Below, piece by piece: positions 34,294 to 46,120 of a DNA stretch of 64,000 bases (position 1 is the first letter of the stretch; every line of letters begins with the position of its first letter). The notes beneath the pieces are model-generated. The model saw only the letters and a list, made by a program, of their open reading frames with translations, searched no databases and was not told the DNA's origin. This DNA is from Mucor racemosus. Taxonomy: Eukaryota > Mucoromycota > Mucoromycetes > Mucorales > Mucoraceae. The stretch lies in the NCBI GenBank assembly GCA_027405735.1, contig JAPEHQ010000022.1, forward strand, positions 744,001 to 808,000. Direction: 5' to 3'. Both the position numbers and the translations under genes were made by a program.

Positions 34294-37200
34294 TCAAAGA
34301 GCCGAAGCTCTCGTCGTACTACCCCCAACGGAGGGCCAGCTTGTCTGCTGTTTTCTATCCGAAAATACCAGAGCTAATTGAGAAAACATTGCTTGTTTCG
34401 CTGTTGTGTTTTTTGGATCAAAGCAAGGAAAGGTGTAACCAAGGATAAGCTGAGCAGCACCAGCGAGGCCAATCGCTAATGCAGAAAGACAATCCCTGCT
34501 CATGACGACAGACTTATTTGGGCAGGCATCGTTCAAACAAATGAATGACCCATTAGTCTTCTTGACTGTACCATCTTTTGCAGTATACGGATGTGATAAT
34601 TTGCTGAAACACCAAAGGCAGGTCTGAGAACTGTTGTGTTCATTAGTAATCAATGTAGGCGTATATCGAGAATGTCTCAGTTCTTTCCAATATCCACCAA
34701 ATCGCAAATGTCCTTTAATAGGAGACCTGATTGCATGCCCACGATCTCCAATAAACATAATAGGGGACGATACTTTCGTAAATTTTCGTTCCTTTGATGC
34801 AAGTCTATCATAAAATCGATTTTTCGTTAATTCTAATCGTCTTTTTTTATTAGCAGTCGATCTTGAAAAGTAAAATTGACGAATACATGACTTTGCTTGA
34901 GAATGGCGAGTGAATGTTGCATCCAGTTCATCAATTGTACCACATTGCTGTATACTGGACTCAGAAAGATCGCTTTCAAGATCAGCAACATTTTGACCTA
35001 AGACTGTGAGGCGCTTTCTTCTATTGAGCGAAGACGAAAAAGAAGCAAGACCACTATGTTGGCGGAGGGCGGCACTCCTTACCTTGAATGATGTGGGCAA
35101 TTTCTTCAACTGAGCGTCTTCTTTCTCTTCCATATAAGCGTCTTCTAAAATTTGTGCATTGAAAATTAGCCACAAGCAAGATATCAACGAGCATTAAATT
35201 ACCTTGATCTTGTAATACTTGAAAGCGATTGTACAAACGAAGATGATATTTCAACCTATCGACACCAAAAGCAACTGTCTCCGTGACATTAATAATACCG
35301 TTGTCTGTCCCTGAAAATACAAGTTGGTCTTTATCTACTTTTTGATCAATAATACACTCCTCCACCTTGTGATGGCAAGGTTTGTTGGGCTCGACTGGTA
35401 TTATCTGTCTTCTTTCAGTAGAGGAGGTAGCGTCATATCTCTGCTTGTAGATGTTATTATTGGCACTGGACAGTTCTTGCTTTGCTTTCACTACTTCTTG
35501 AATCAATTGTCTCTTCTTTTTCTTGGCCACTTGTATCTCTTTATGCAGCGAGTCTCTATCTATATTTTCATCATTCCATTTTTTTTTCAGTTGAGAAGCA
35601 CTTTCTGAACCAAGTAGATATTTATTAAGTGTAATTTGAGCGTCCTTCAACCTTTTCTCTATTGTGGTCTTCTGGTCAATCAATGCTGCAATTCTGCTGT
35701 TGATCTCATTGCTTCTTGTGGATGTCTGAGTCACAGGAGGTTGCTGTTTATTCTTCTGTTTATGCTTTTGGTAATTTCTAGTACCAAGGATTCTCACACA
35801 CTGAAGTCCAGGTAGTACATGCATACGGTAGGCGAATTGCAACCCGTAGCCAGCACATATTGTTTTTAGACGATCTATGTCGAAAAAACTACTAAACACA
35901 GCATCCTTTTGAGACGTAACTGAAGCCGCACGAATGACGTTCCCTTCGAAATCATAGAGTACCATCTTATGTTCCAGCTTTCGAGCACAAAACAAAGAGT
36001 GTAATGTAGTAGCATCAATCCATAACGCGTGCAGATTTGTAGGCCTGATGATGGGGGTCAATTTCACCACTTGCTCATGGTAACCAACAGAACGCAATAC
36101 TTGATTAACCATCAAGAGAAAGGGAATTTGATGTGAAAAGACATGGTATGTGGCTCTAGATGCCATGTATGGCTTTACAAATTTAATAATCTTCAAGATG
36201 ACCTCCACTTCTTTGTCGCTAATGTTGCTCAATTTACCAACAAAATATGCTTTGCAAATTGTTTTTTCCTCAAAAAGAGCTGCTCTTGTTATCTGCTTTA
36301 ACTGGTTTATTCTTTTTCGCGAGGTGTCCTCTTCTACCAAAATATCTTCCATGTCAACATCTTGAATCTCTTCTTCTACCAACGCTTCTTGCATTTTGAT
36401 ACCTTGCTCTTCTTGTTGTTGATGTTGCTGCTCTCGTCTCACTTGCCGCTTTTGTTTCTAGAAGGTTGTTTAATATACTTGTTCAATTCGATTGTTCATC
36501 AATCTTACCTCTCTTTGCAAAACATCTGCATATGAGTTCAGCCTTTGCTGACACAAGCTAGCTTTCCATTGCTTAACAACCCAATCTCCTCCTTTCTCGA
36601 TACAACGATTTCTTCTTTTAATCTCGTCAGCGAAAAGCCTTCTGCGTCCATTATAAGTTTTGTTGATGAGTGACATCGAGTTTACTGGAATGGCACAATT
36701 GTTGTTAGGAGGCTGTCTATTCTTTCCTTTATTCTTTCCTTTGAGCTCCTCGCGTTTTTTCTTGAATTCTTGATCACGAGCAGGAGATAAATGGACAATC
36801 AATAGAATATTCAAGAGTCTGTTCAATGCTTTGTTTACGATTGTATTATCTGCCCACATATTCATGAAATTGGCGATATAAACATTTCTTGCCATTTTCA
36901 TAACGTGAGACGACAAATCATTGTAAACATTCTCCTCATCACGCCCAAGTAAATTTACTATTGCTTTATGAAGTCGTGCCGTATTCAGGGTGGATTTGCT
37001 AATTCCTTTTGATCCAAAGTAAGTTGAATGGATTTGATCAAAGTGAACCTCTTGGAATAATGCATTGTACTCTTCTTTCAGGCTATCAGTCTGCAGGAAT
37101 TGACTATTTAAGGGCTTAGGCACAATCACATCCTCGTGTAGATATCCTACTGGTAACACTGGAATGAGACTTTGTCCCTCTTGGTGCACTAATTGAATAT

Positions 37201-38290
37201 TGCCGCTATTTGTGATAAATTGATTGTCTTTGAAAAGCAGCAACATTTTCATTACTTGCTTGCTGAAATCAGCCAAGTAATCTGAAGCTTGTTCAATGGT
37301 TTTATTGATAGTACCAATGAATGTTGATCGACAATTTTGTGGGAAATCCTTTCGAATAACTGATGAGAAGGATGCAGAGCAAGTTCTATGTGTTACGTCG
37401 TCTTCTACTTCATTATCATCTATTTCTTCCGGTTCTTCTTCATCTACTTCTTCTTGCTCTTCAACGCCTTCTTGAGCTGCAGTGGATTCTTCTTGTATCG
37501 TTACTGAATCTTTGAGGGATTCAAAATTTTCTTTTACATAGTCTTTCCAATGTTCAATGCTTTTCTTTTTGGTTGTTCTTGTTACACGATTTAGATACAC
37601 TACAATTGAATTTACTGGTGCATCGATGCTCTGTTCAGCGCTCGAGACCACACCCCTTGGAAGTTGTTTTAACTGCATCAATATTTTGTATAAATCATCG
37701 AAAGACTCGTTTTTATCATGGAATGTTTTGATATGCTTTATGATTCTATGTCTAAATTGAGTTTTCAACGAGTTCATATAAGCTTCATCATCATCAGTTG
37801 TTGCTCTTCTACGACTAGTTGTTTGTGTTTCCAAAGTTGCTGGTAAATTTCTCCTTGTAGTGCCAGGAACGTATATATTTAATTGTTTTCTTTTTATGTG
37901 CATTGAGATGTTATTACAATAGACAAAGAAGAAAAGAAAGATCAAATGTTGTCGATGCTAATACATTCAATGTTGGCCAACAGCGGGGTTTCCTCGCTCA
38001 CGCTGTGGGGCCAAATCAGTCCAAATGATTTATTTGGTTTTGCAGAATGTCAAGTTCGCAAGTTGTTAAAAAAAGTTAATTGCAGATATATGAGCTTCTT
38101 TGTTGTTTTGATATTATACCGTACATACCCTAGTGAAAATTTCAGTATAAGGTACAAACATTGGGTGGTTTTGATCTACAGCATTCATGAGAACATGTTG
38201 GTTTTCGATTTCTGCTTCGGTTTCTTCTTCATCTTCAACAATAAGATGTCTTTTACAAATATTATTCTCGGTAGGAGGTGGGGAGCTCAT
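34294..38290 (-). CDS. Fanzor-like protein (eukaryotic TnpB family, putative RNA-guided DNA endonuclease), copy B, apparently intact
   Basis: Proposed exons on minus: 38290-38129 (tentative), 37957-36509, 36457-35203, 35144-34294 (TGA); phases agree, giving about 1238 aa. If the first exon is wrong, starts at 37903 or 37777 serve. Order: N-terminal helical region (QLPRGVVSSAEQS, SIEHWKDYVKENF), acidic linker, long middle region, coiled-coil-like Lys/Glu-rich stretch, then a split RuvC nuclease: RuvC-I Asp in VFSGTDNGI, a beta strand MFIGDRG, a Glu in TNEHNSSQTC, zinc ribbon CLWC..CLNDAC, and RuvC-III Asp in MSRDCLSALAIG. This C-terminal order is the TnpB/Fanzor signature. Family knowledge: Fanzors use a guide RNA from the 3' end of their locus to cut DNA. 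No stop or frameshift inside, unlike copies A and C. The N-terminal extension is long for the family and its job is unknown. Confidence 0.75.
34298..34311 (-). other. UUCG-loop hairpin overlapping the last Fanzor codons
   Basis: On minus, AGAGC-TTCG-GCTCT forms a 5-bp stem with a C(UUCG)G tetraloop, one of the most stable RNA hairpins. It covers the last codons (..RASAL) and ends two bases before the TGA. In TnpB and Fanzor loci the guide-RNA scaffold overlaps the 3' end of the nuclease gene, so this is a candidate scaffold piece. A single short hairpin could also be chance. Confidence 0.45.
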
Positions 38291-39367
38291 GTTTTGTTTT
38301 GTATAAAAATAATGCTTTAAGTAAAATATTGATGACAAGTATGTATATTTTGATTATTTATTATTTAGTAGCTAATATATTAGGTAAATCTACAGGAGAA
38401 TCAAAAGATAGTTTTCTTTATTTATAGTGTTTTTGAGGGCTATTAATACAAATAAGCTGAAACAAACTACTGTGCGGCTCTTATTACCAACATGTCCAAG
38501 GTTTTTCACAAGTTTTGACTTGTGAAAACTACTACTGTCCATGCATATTTTTTAGTATAAGCAACTCAAACCAAGTATCGTCAAGTTTATTGACTTCCAT
38601 ATTTAGAAATAGACAGAAAAATTTAAGAGTTTTGATTGGCTGCATTTAAATTTAGGTTTCTAATTTTATTTATTCGAGTTATGATACTGAATAAGAACCA
38701 AGGAAAAATCAACCATAAAGCGGAGCGTGTGAATGCTAAATGTAAGCAACAAATGTAAAATGTACTATAGTCATCTGAAAGAGTATGAGCATATGATAAT
38801 GTACGCACACGCATTGAATTGACACTGGAAATCCATATACAGATTGTATGCATGTAGGGATAACATATTATCAATCATTAATTGCTTGTTTACAGAGGCA
38901 CTGTATATTTATTTTGTATTCTATTAGTAAAAATAATGAGATGTATTAGGAAGAGGTTCAGAATAATGTATGGTTTGTTTTATAGCAATCTGAAAAGCTA
39001 TCAATAGTAAATTAACGCACTTTTGTACACAAAAATTTCCGGAAGTGTTCAAAGCAAACGGTTGACAACCTTAATAAAGTAAAGTTGTGCCTATGCGTAA
39101 AAACAATATTCCAGTGTTTACGTACTAATTGATTATGGATATACTTTGGTATAATCATAATATATGCTTTCTACATGGTATTCTATGTTGGTTTAACTGA
39201 CAATCCTTTCATTCTTTATCCTCCACCATGCCGATTTAAATCCCCGATTACCTCCTCTTCAACAATACTTTTATGGCCGGCCCTATCATTACTTTGAACT
39301 CCAATACATATATATATATATTTTTTTTACTGCGACTTGAGAACACTTTAAATACTTTTTAATCAAA
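38291..39367. other. Intergenic DNA between divergent Fanzor and 39.4-kb gene
   Basis: Contains the 35-bp sequence shared with 5872-5906 (at 38636-38670). An 83-codon minus ORF (38623-38874) overlaps it and has no recognisable product. A TATATATATATA tract at 39308-39320 lies about 50 bp before the next gene's ATG and may be part of its promoter. Confidence 0.45.
38636..38670 (-). repeat. 35-bp sequence upstream of Fanzor copy B, identical to 5872-5906
   Basis: See the matching entry at 5872-5906: same orientation and same side relative to a Fanzor copy. Candidate element boundary or shared upstream region. Confidence 0.6.
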
Positions 39368-40314
39368 ATGCAAACACAATTTAGTACAAAAGGAAATGGC
39401 TGGCGAGGCTCAAACCCATCAAGACAACTAGAAGGATTATCACAGCCTTTAACTCGACCATTAGAATCTATGGATGAAAAGGAATTAAACGCTCAATATG
39501 AAAAGACAAATACCATGTTAAATAACCCGTAATTACCAAATAATATACAATAATCATGACATATGGCATAGTAACAACATATATTTATAGTAATTTAAAG
39601 CTACCTGATGGTGGAGCTAAACTAAAAGCTAAATTAGAGCAAATCAAATCTCTATTAGAAGCGCAGAAGGTAGATGCTAATAACATTACCGATAAAGTGT
39701 CAGGATTGTCTTTGAACGAGAAGCCGGATATTCGCAAAGAAACTGTGTTGAGATCCAATCAGACAGAAGTTCATCCTGCAAATTTATTACGAGCCCATCC
39801 TACAGACAATCATATGGTTACAAATCAATTATCGCATGTAAGTTGATGGTTTACATTATATAGCTTTTTTTTTTATTATCAATTTTGACATTTTTTTTTT
39901 CTAAAATAGGCGGGTACTCGAATGATGAGTTTAGAAGAATCAATGCAATTGCAAGAAGCGCAACAAAAAGATATTAAACTGGCTAATATGAAAAAGAAAA
40001 TTCAGTCAATCCGAGGATCTACTAGTACCAGTAATACTAATGAAAGCTTAGCTGATGACTTGACCTTGACTATGAATAATTTACAATTGGATCCAGAGAC
40101 TCGTCAACCTCGCCCCGATGATGATAACCCAGAGGATACGGAAGGAGGAGATGTTGATTCAGATGATGATACAGATTCAGAAGAAGAAGATGATGACGAC
40201 GATGATGATAACATGGACGGTTATGAAAGATATGATGATGAAGGATATGAGGAAGACGACCAGCAAGTGTTTGAAGATGGTCAACAACATAATAATAATA
40301 ATAGAAGAATTTAA
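39368..40314 (+). CDS. Acidic protein with a Gdown1/GRINL1A-like LPDGG motif, 270 aa (tentative)
   Basis: Exons 39368-39528, 39591-39837, 39910-40314 (TAA) join in phase. Near residues 40-70 the sequence ELNAQYEKTNTMLNNPNLKL followed by PDGGAKLKAKLEQIKSLL resembles the short motif of GRINL1A/POLR2M (Gdown1), an RNA polymerase II-associated factor, in which a helix precedes LPD(K/G)G and another helix. The C-terminal third is very acidic (a long Asp/Glu run around residues 200-260), as in many nuclear or chromatin factors. No signal peptide or membrane segment. The family link rests on one short motif; the safe statement is a nuclear-looking acidic protein of unknown function. Confidence 0.6.
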
Positions 40315-41150
40315 AATCAATGCTTATTTAATTCAGTAGTTGATAAATAAAAATAATTGTTTTATATTAAATTGAATGTTGCGATAAAAGGAAAAATCTG
40401 CAGAAGAGTTTGAGGTATGTGTTTGCTTAGCCCTTAAGCTATCCAAGGGATCTTTATTTTATAATTTTATGATAAAAATGTTGAGCTGGAGACTCAACAA
40501 GTCTTGTTCGCTTTTAGTAGTTCTCAGGGTTATTTTCTTCATCCATCCTAAAAGTGTATCTTGACCAGGATAGTCAGACAATACAGATGAAAACGGGTCA
40601 ACAAAACGGGAGAAAAGTTACATTTCATGAGTCCTCTGTAAGGTTTCGCAAGGAAATTCTTCAATCAATTCTGCTATTGTCTTGATTAATTTGAATGCGT
40701 TCTTAGCAATAGGTTCAAATTTAAGAGTTTTACAACTCTATTATCTTATTGTCCACTAATTCCACAGCCATTTCGAAAAGGAATAAACTTGGTTGGGTCA
40801 GATCTTATAGTTTTGAATACGGAACCAAAAAGGAGGTATCTAATATATGATTAATTAGTAATGAATTGTGAAAAAAAACACATGCTATTACTTCACATTG
40901 GGGAAATATTTCTATACAATCAAAGATAATAATGATATTTTTGTTTTATTTTATCTTTCCTAAACTAAAAACTTATTATCAGCAGTAAATTATCTATATA
41001 TCTCCATACTTTTGTAGTATCAGATTTATAGTAAAGAGACTATTCTATACAAAGTACAACAAAAATTTGAGATATCACCGGAGTTTGAAATACAAAAATG
41101 ATGTACAGCGATATTTTACTTTCAGTTTGACATTTTTGAATTTTTTTTTT
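40315..41150. other. Intergenic DNA
   Basis: No gene recognised; AT-rich with T and A runs. Confidence 0.4.
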
Positions 41151-41464
41151 GACCTTTGAAGGTCATATGAGATTTATATTTGACAACATTCCCATTATAC
41201 CTACAGCGATACTGGCCAATATCCGATCCAATGTTCATCAGACCATCGGAGAGGATCAATGCCATTCCCTCCTGTAGTCCGTTTCGTATAGTATACTTTA
41301 GTTCGTTTAGTTTAGTTTAGTTTCAGTTTGCTTATATTTTATCAGTATATATTTATCCAATTTTATTTCAATTGCACCCGCCTCTTCACTGTGACCCTTT
41401 ACTCTCGGTGTACGCGGCTCAATCAATAAACAAAATTTTTTAAAAAAAAAAAGACCTTTGAAGG
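41151..41464 (+). mobile_element. SINE-like retroposon with 12-bp target duplication
   Basis: A body of about 290 bp (41163-41452) ends in an A-rich tail (TTTTTTAAAAAAAAAAA) and is flanked by the 12-bp direct repeat GACCTTTGAAGG (41151-41162, 41453-41464). Target duplication plus A tail is the mark of LINE-machinery retroposition. The body has higher GC than its surroundings and no ORF. I could not match its 5' part to a tRNA or 5S gene; a processed transcript or a 3' LINE fragment are alternatives. Confidence 0.7.
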
Positions 41465-42582
41465 ATTTTTACAGCCCAAAATTTGTAGCTGTATTCTTAA
41501 ATTATATTAACAAGATGTATGTAAATAAACATGCTCTATATTATAGCATTTTATTTTTACGCATTTGCGGCAAAAAAACTTGAGATATCTTTGATAAACT
41601 ATTATTTTAGTTTTTTCGAGAAATATCAAAAAAATTGGGGTTAAGACACAAAACAAGCACTCCCATTGGAAAGATAGCGTTATTTTGGTCATATGTCTAC
41701 AGTTAATGCCATAGTAAAAAGTCTCATTTTTCAGCCGAAAAATTGAATTTTGTGAAAATTGACATTTTAAATGATGAATGGTAAGGCAAAATTCGAGTTG
41801 AAATTTTGGTCTAAGGAAATTTGCAACAATGCTTCAAATTAAATCTATTAAACGACAGCAATTGTTTGGTATGCTTTAAAGCACTAAGGATAGCCGCAAA
41901 TCATAGAAATATAACAATTAAATGTAAGAATACAGGCCAGCTTTGCTACGTTAATAGAATATAATATTGCGTTATATTGTGATATGTGCAATTGGTGATT
42001 TGGCTTTGTATTTCTACAACATAGTGTAGCTAACATATACAAAAAAAGGTGAATTATAGTAGCCAAAATCATTGTCATTTGTCAATAGCCTTTATGCTAG
42101 GGAGCCTTATTGGATTGTGTTAGAATGTCTCCACCATGAATAGTGATCCTACTAATTCATAAACTACTGTTCCTCAATCATTTATAATGGTTGATAATGA
42201 AGGAATTAAAATGGGCACACTCTGTTGAGCATAATTCAATAATGGGGTGAATGAAAAAGACCCGTACAGCAGTCATCGAATATACATATCAAGGCTTTTC
42301 ATAACTTTTCAAAGAATTGTTTCTATAGCTTCAAATAAGTTTCAAAAAAATAAAATAAATTAAATGCATTAAATAGCATGTTTATTTTATGGTGGTAATT
42401 TTTTATCTCTTGTTTTTACAATAATAAATCATAATTTGAGAGCACAAAGTACTTTTGATGCACCAGATTTATTTTGATTTACAGCCCTTTGCTCCAAATG
42501 ATTGGACCAAATTCACTACTTGGTGGCCTCCCCAATTCACCAAAAAATTTCTCTCTTTGTCCCTAATTATTTACACTTTGTG
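41465..42582. other. Intergenic DNA
   Basis: No gene recognised. Minus ORFs at 41507-41692 and 41884-42078 have no recognisable product. The last 150 bp should hold the BCL7-type gene's promoter. Confidence 0.4.
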
Positions 42583-43692
42583 ATGAATAGCAGATATCGT
42601 GAACGAAAGTACAATACATCAGATAATGATCGTTTATTAAGAGCATTATCTCAACCAGTTCAAGCTTGGTAAAAATATTCTTTTGTTAATATATTATTAA
42701 AAACGCGTATTAAATCAATATTAAAAAAATATAGGGAAAAGAAGTGGACACCACAATCAAATTCAAAGACACTTCAAACATTCAAATGGGTTAAATGTAG
42801 GGAATATACAATTAATCACCAGTAAATCAAATATATCTAATGCTATTTAATTGAAACAATAGCCGATAAAGTGATTGAATATGAGCAAGATGAAGAAAGT
42901 GAGGAAGAACCTGAACCCATGGAAACTGATCAAACACCCATTGCAACAACTATTGTAGAACAAGTTGAAACTGCTAAAGCAGATAGTAGTGCAAATGAAG
43001 CTTCTGCTAATGAAACTACTGCATTAGAAACTGCTGCCGTAAAAGATAATGTCGATGGACAAGAGAAAATCTCTACAACGACTACTACAACAACTGAACA
43101 ACCAAAAGAAACATCAAATACAACAGCTGACATTACTGCAACAGCAAAAACCACCACTTCTACACCAAACAAAACTCCAGATAATGCACCTAAAAAATTG
43201 GATGAAACTAGTATTCCTGGTGGACCTAGCTCCATTATATCCAACAAGGCAGTTTCTTCAATTATGGAAGAAGAGGATGATGATGAGAGATCCCAAACAC
43301 CTAAATTAGATGATATCTCTGATGATGAAAAAACAAACGCAGAAGATGATGAAGAAGATAATGATGTTGATAGTATAAATGATGCATCAAAGCATCCAGC
43401 ATTGGCACCTCATGCACAAGCTCATATGACAGATGATGATATGACAGATTCAACTGTTGCTACACCACAAACCACAACCGAAGGAAATACACCTATGCCA
43501 TTGTTGGAAGATGAACCAATGGAAGAATCATCTAATGCATTGCCTCACCCTCTAAGCCAAGAAATATTAACTGGAGCCACTGCTTTTATGAATAATGAAG
43601 ATACAGGATCTTTAAATAATGATTCTCCTGCAATTCAAACACCAGAAGATCATGTTATTCAACACGAACCTGAAGCAATGGAAGAGCAATAA
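42583..43692 (+). CDS. BCL7-family protein (SWI/SNF-associated in animals), 325 aa
   Basis: Exons 42583-42668, 42735-42796, 42863-43692 (TAA) join in phase. Residues about 15-55, split over three exons, read RLLRALSQPVQAWEKKW, then TLQTFKWVKSDKV. This is the BCL7 N-terminal domain, whose hallmark in animals is a helix ending WEKKW followed by a short link and (I/L)(Y/F)KWVPV. Animal BCL7A/B/C are stable subunits of SWI/SNF chromatin remodellers. The remaining about 270 residues are Thr/Glu/Asp-rich and disordered, which also fits. The start is at the first ATG before the domain. The two small 5' exons mean automated annotation may lose the domain. Confidence 0.85.
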
Positions 43693-43983
43693 TATTTTTT
43701 TTTTTCATAATATATTAAATAAACCATTATAAAAAATATCAATATTTGTATTTTTTCTTGTTGAAACAAAAATACCATGACAAATGCAACATGTTGTAGA
43801 TTTTATACAAAGGAAGAATAATGCTATAATCGTCTGTCAAGATGTCTAAAAAATTCTTTGATTATTGTAAATTGTGCGACCTTTTTTTTTCATATAAAAA
43901 AAGAAAAACAAGACTTGAGTTTAATTTACAAAAGTGCGACACCCATAACAATTTTTGTTCTTTTTATAATATCCATTTATAAT
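43693..43983. other. Short intergenic region
   Basis: 3' end of the BCL7-type gene and promoter side of the WRAP73 gene; nothing specific recognised. Confidence 0.5.
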
Positions 43984-45802
43984 ATGAATTTCTTGTACAG
44001 TAACTTGTATAAACACTCACAATATCAATGCAAAATATCGCCCAACAATTATCATGTAGCAAATGCAGTAGATAATCGACTTGTAATTAGAAGAAACGAT
44101 AATGAATTGACAGTTCTTCAGGTGCACGAAACACGGCGACCAATTGATTATATTCAATGGGCACCAGATTCACAACATATTTTGTGTGTCAATTACGAAA
44201 ATTGTCGAGTAGATGTTCGATCAATAACCGATTCAAAATGGCAAGGATCAATTTCAGACAAAGCATATCCTTTTGTTCGAGTTAAATGGAGTCCTGATTC
44301 AAAGAGCATTATCTGTGTATCTGATTTTAAGGTTAATATTACAAATTCTTTGTTTTTTTGAATTTTATATATTAAACATCCCTTTCAGTTACGGATTGCT
44401 ATATGGAATTTATCTACTGCAGAAATGAAATTTATGAATCATACCAAATATTCAGAGAAAGGTTTTTAGTTTTCTATTTCTTTTTTTTTTTTTTTCTTTT
44501 TTTTTATATTTCCATATTCATTTCTGATTTAGGCATTGAAACAAGTTCAGATGGTAAATACGTAGCTGTTATAGAAAAGCATGACGGAAAGGATTATATA
44601 AGCATATATCATGCAAATTCGTACATTCTATTACAAGTAAATGTTTTAGATATCATTTGAATAAGCATAGTTTTTCTAACAGCCTTTTTTTTACAGCGCT
44701 TTGAATTGGATACAGTAGATGTGGATAATATGAAATGGTCTCCAGATAATATGTACATTGCAATTTGGGATAATAGTCTCTATGTAAAGTAAATAACCCA
44801 CAGAAAAAGAAAGAAGAATTGAACCATTTTTATTCTATTTTTTCTAGCACAAACTATCAGTATATCGTCAAGATGGGTTATTAATTAAATCCTATTCTGG
44901 ATATGAGTATGGTTTAGGCATTAAATCAGTTCATTGGAGTCCTAATAGTCAGGTTATTGCTATGGGTAATTTTGATGATACAGTAAGTTTCCATACATTT
45001 TAAAAAAAAGGAAGCATATTTTCAATTAATACAATTGACCAATTAGATACATCTTTTATCAACATTATCATGGCAATTGATTGGTATTTTGCCACATCCA
45101 ACTACCTTATTTACGTCAACGGAAATGGTAAATTGTGTGCAGCACATTTAAAATAAAATTGACTTTGTCTCATACAATTTCTAGAATATTTTAGAGGAAG
45201 CAGAATTACAGAATCCAGCAATATCGACATTTCAAGCAAGTAATATAGATTGTAAAGTATAGCAGAATTGGGACATGATCATTTACTAAATGTTTGGCCT
45301 AGATCGACATATCTTTAAACGTCCATTTAATATACCCACACGTAGATTAGATTTTAACGAATTCGATCCTAAAATTGGCATTGGATCATTTTCATTTAGT
45401 CCTGATGGATTATATATCTATAGTAAAAGTGATAAAATGCCAACTGTACTATGGATATGGCAATTATCTACTTTGAAATGCTTACACATGTTGATATTTA
45501 GAAAATCAATCAAACAAGCTATATGGAATCCAAGCCAAGATCATCTATTAGCTGTTACATGTAGTGATGAGAATATACATTTTGTCGAATTAACATCCGA
45601 AGAAAAGGATGGCATTGATATTATACCAGTGTCTGTACCAACTAGTAAGTGAAAAAAGTACCGTTTTGATTCAAATGTATGTATCCAATATCTTTTTTTT
45701 CGAGTAGATGACTTTTCAATAAAACATTTTAAATGGAGTCGTAAAGGAGATGCAATGTTACTATTAGATCAAGGATTATTCTGTTTGGCAATTGCTCAAT
45801 AA
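43984..45802 (+). CDS. WRAP73: WRAP73/Wdr8-family WD40 protein, 439 aa (9 exons)
   Basis: Exons 43984-44331, 44389-44461, 44533-44636, 44697-44783, 44848-44982, 45047-45127, 45185-45239, 45303-45644, 45708-45802 (TAA); every phase agrees and the length is close to that of animal WRAP73 (about 460). Two WD40 propellers with family-specific stretches: the start MNFLYSNLYKHS, GYEYGLGIKSVHWSPNSQVI in the middle and DPKIGIGSFSFSPDG near the C-terminus. WRAP73/Wdr8 works with SSX2IP/Msd1-type partners at microtubule-organising centres to anchor minus ends and set spindle length. Introns are 52-66 nt. Because the ninth exon is only 95 nt and several others are under 100 nt, single-exon ORF calling shows only fragments. 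Confidence 0.9.
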
Positions 45803-46120
45803 AAAGCAAAATTTACAATAAAATATGAATTTACCATGGCAACCAATCAAATCATTTCTGCTTCTATAGCAACAACACATAGCAAATGCATTGATATTTA
45901 TTTTTACCTTTCTCTCTCTCTCACAAAAATGCACATGTATATATAGTTTATATGCTCCTAATTTAAACTTCTCGTTGTGTGTGTGCGTTTCAAGAAGGTC
46001 ACGTGTAGGCGTAAGAATAATCGCTTCTTGTTGTAATAATGTAGATTATAGACTATATATCATATGAACAATCTTTTTTCTCTTTTTTATTTTATTTTTA
46101 TTTTAGTAATTAGATATTTA
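45803..46120. other. Intergenic/5' flank of the RING gene
   Basis: Contains an upstream in-frame ATG (46064) that would add a 19-residue hydrophobic leader, and CT-rich and GT-rich tracts (45908-45922, 45977-45990). Nothing else recognised. Confidence 0.45.

Noticed and set aside
41210..41330. Possible 5S rRNA or tRNA-derived head in the SINE-like element
   Set aside because: Short words look similar, but no A/B/C box arrangement or cloverleaf could be drawn.
42930..43247. Minus-strand 105-codon hydrophobic ORF opposite the BCL7-type gene
   Set aside because: Antisense of a Thr/Glu-rich disordered region, which yields Val/Ser-rich open frames by composition.
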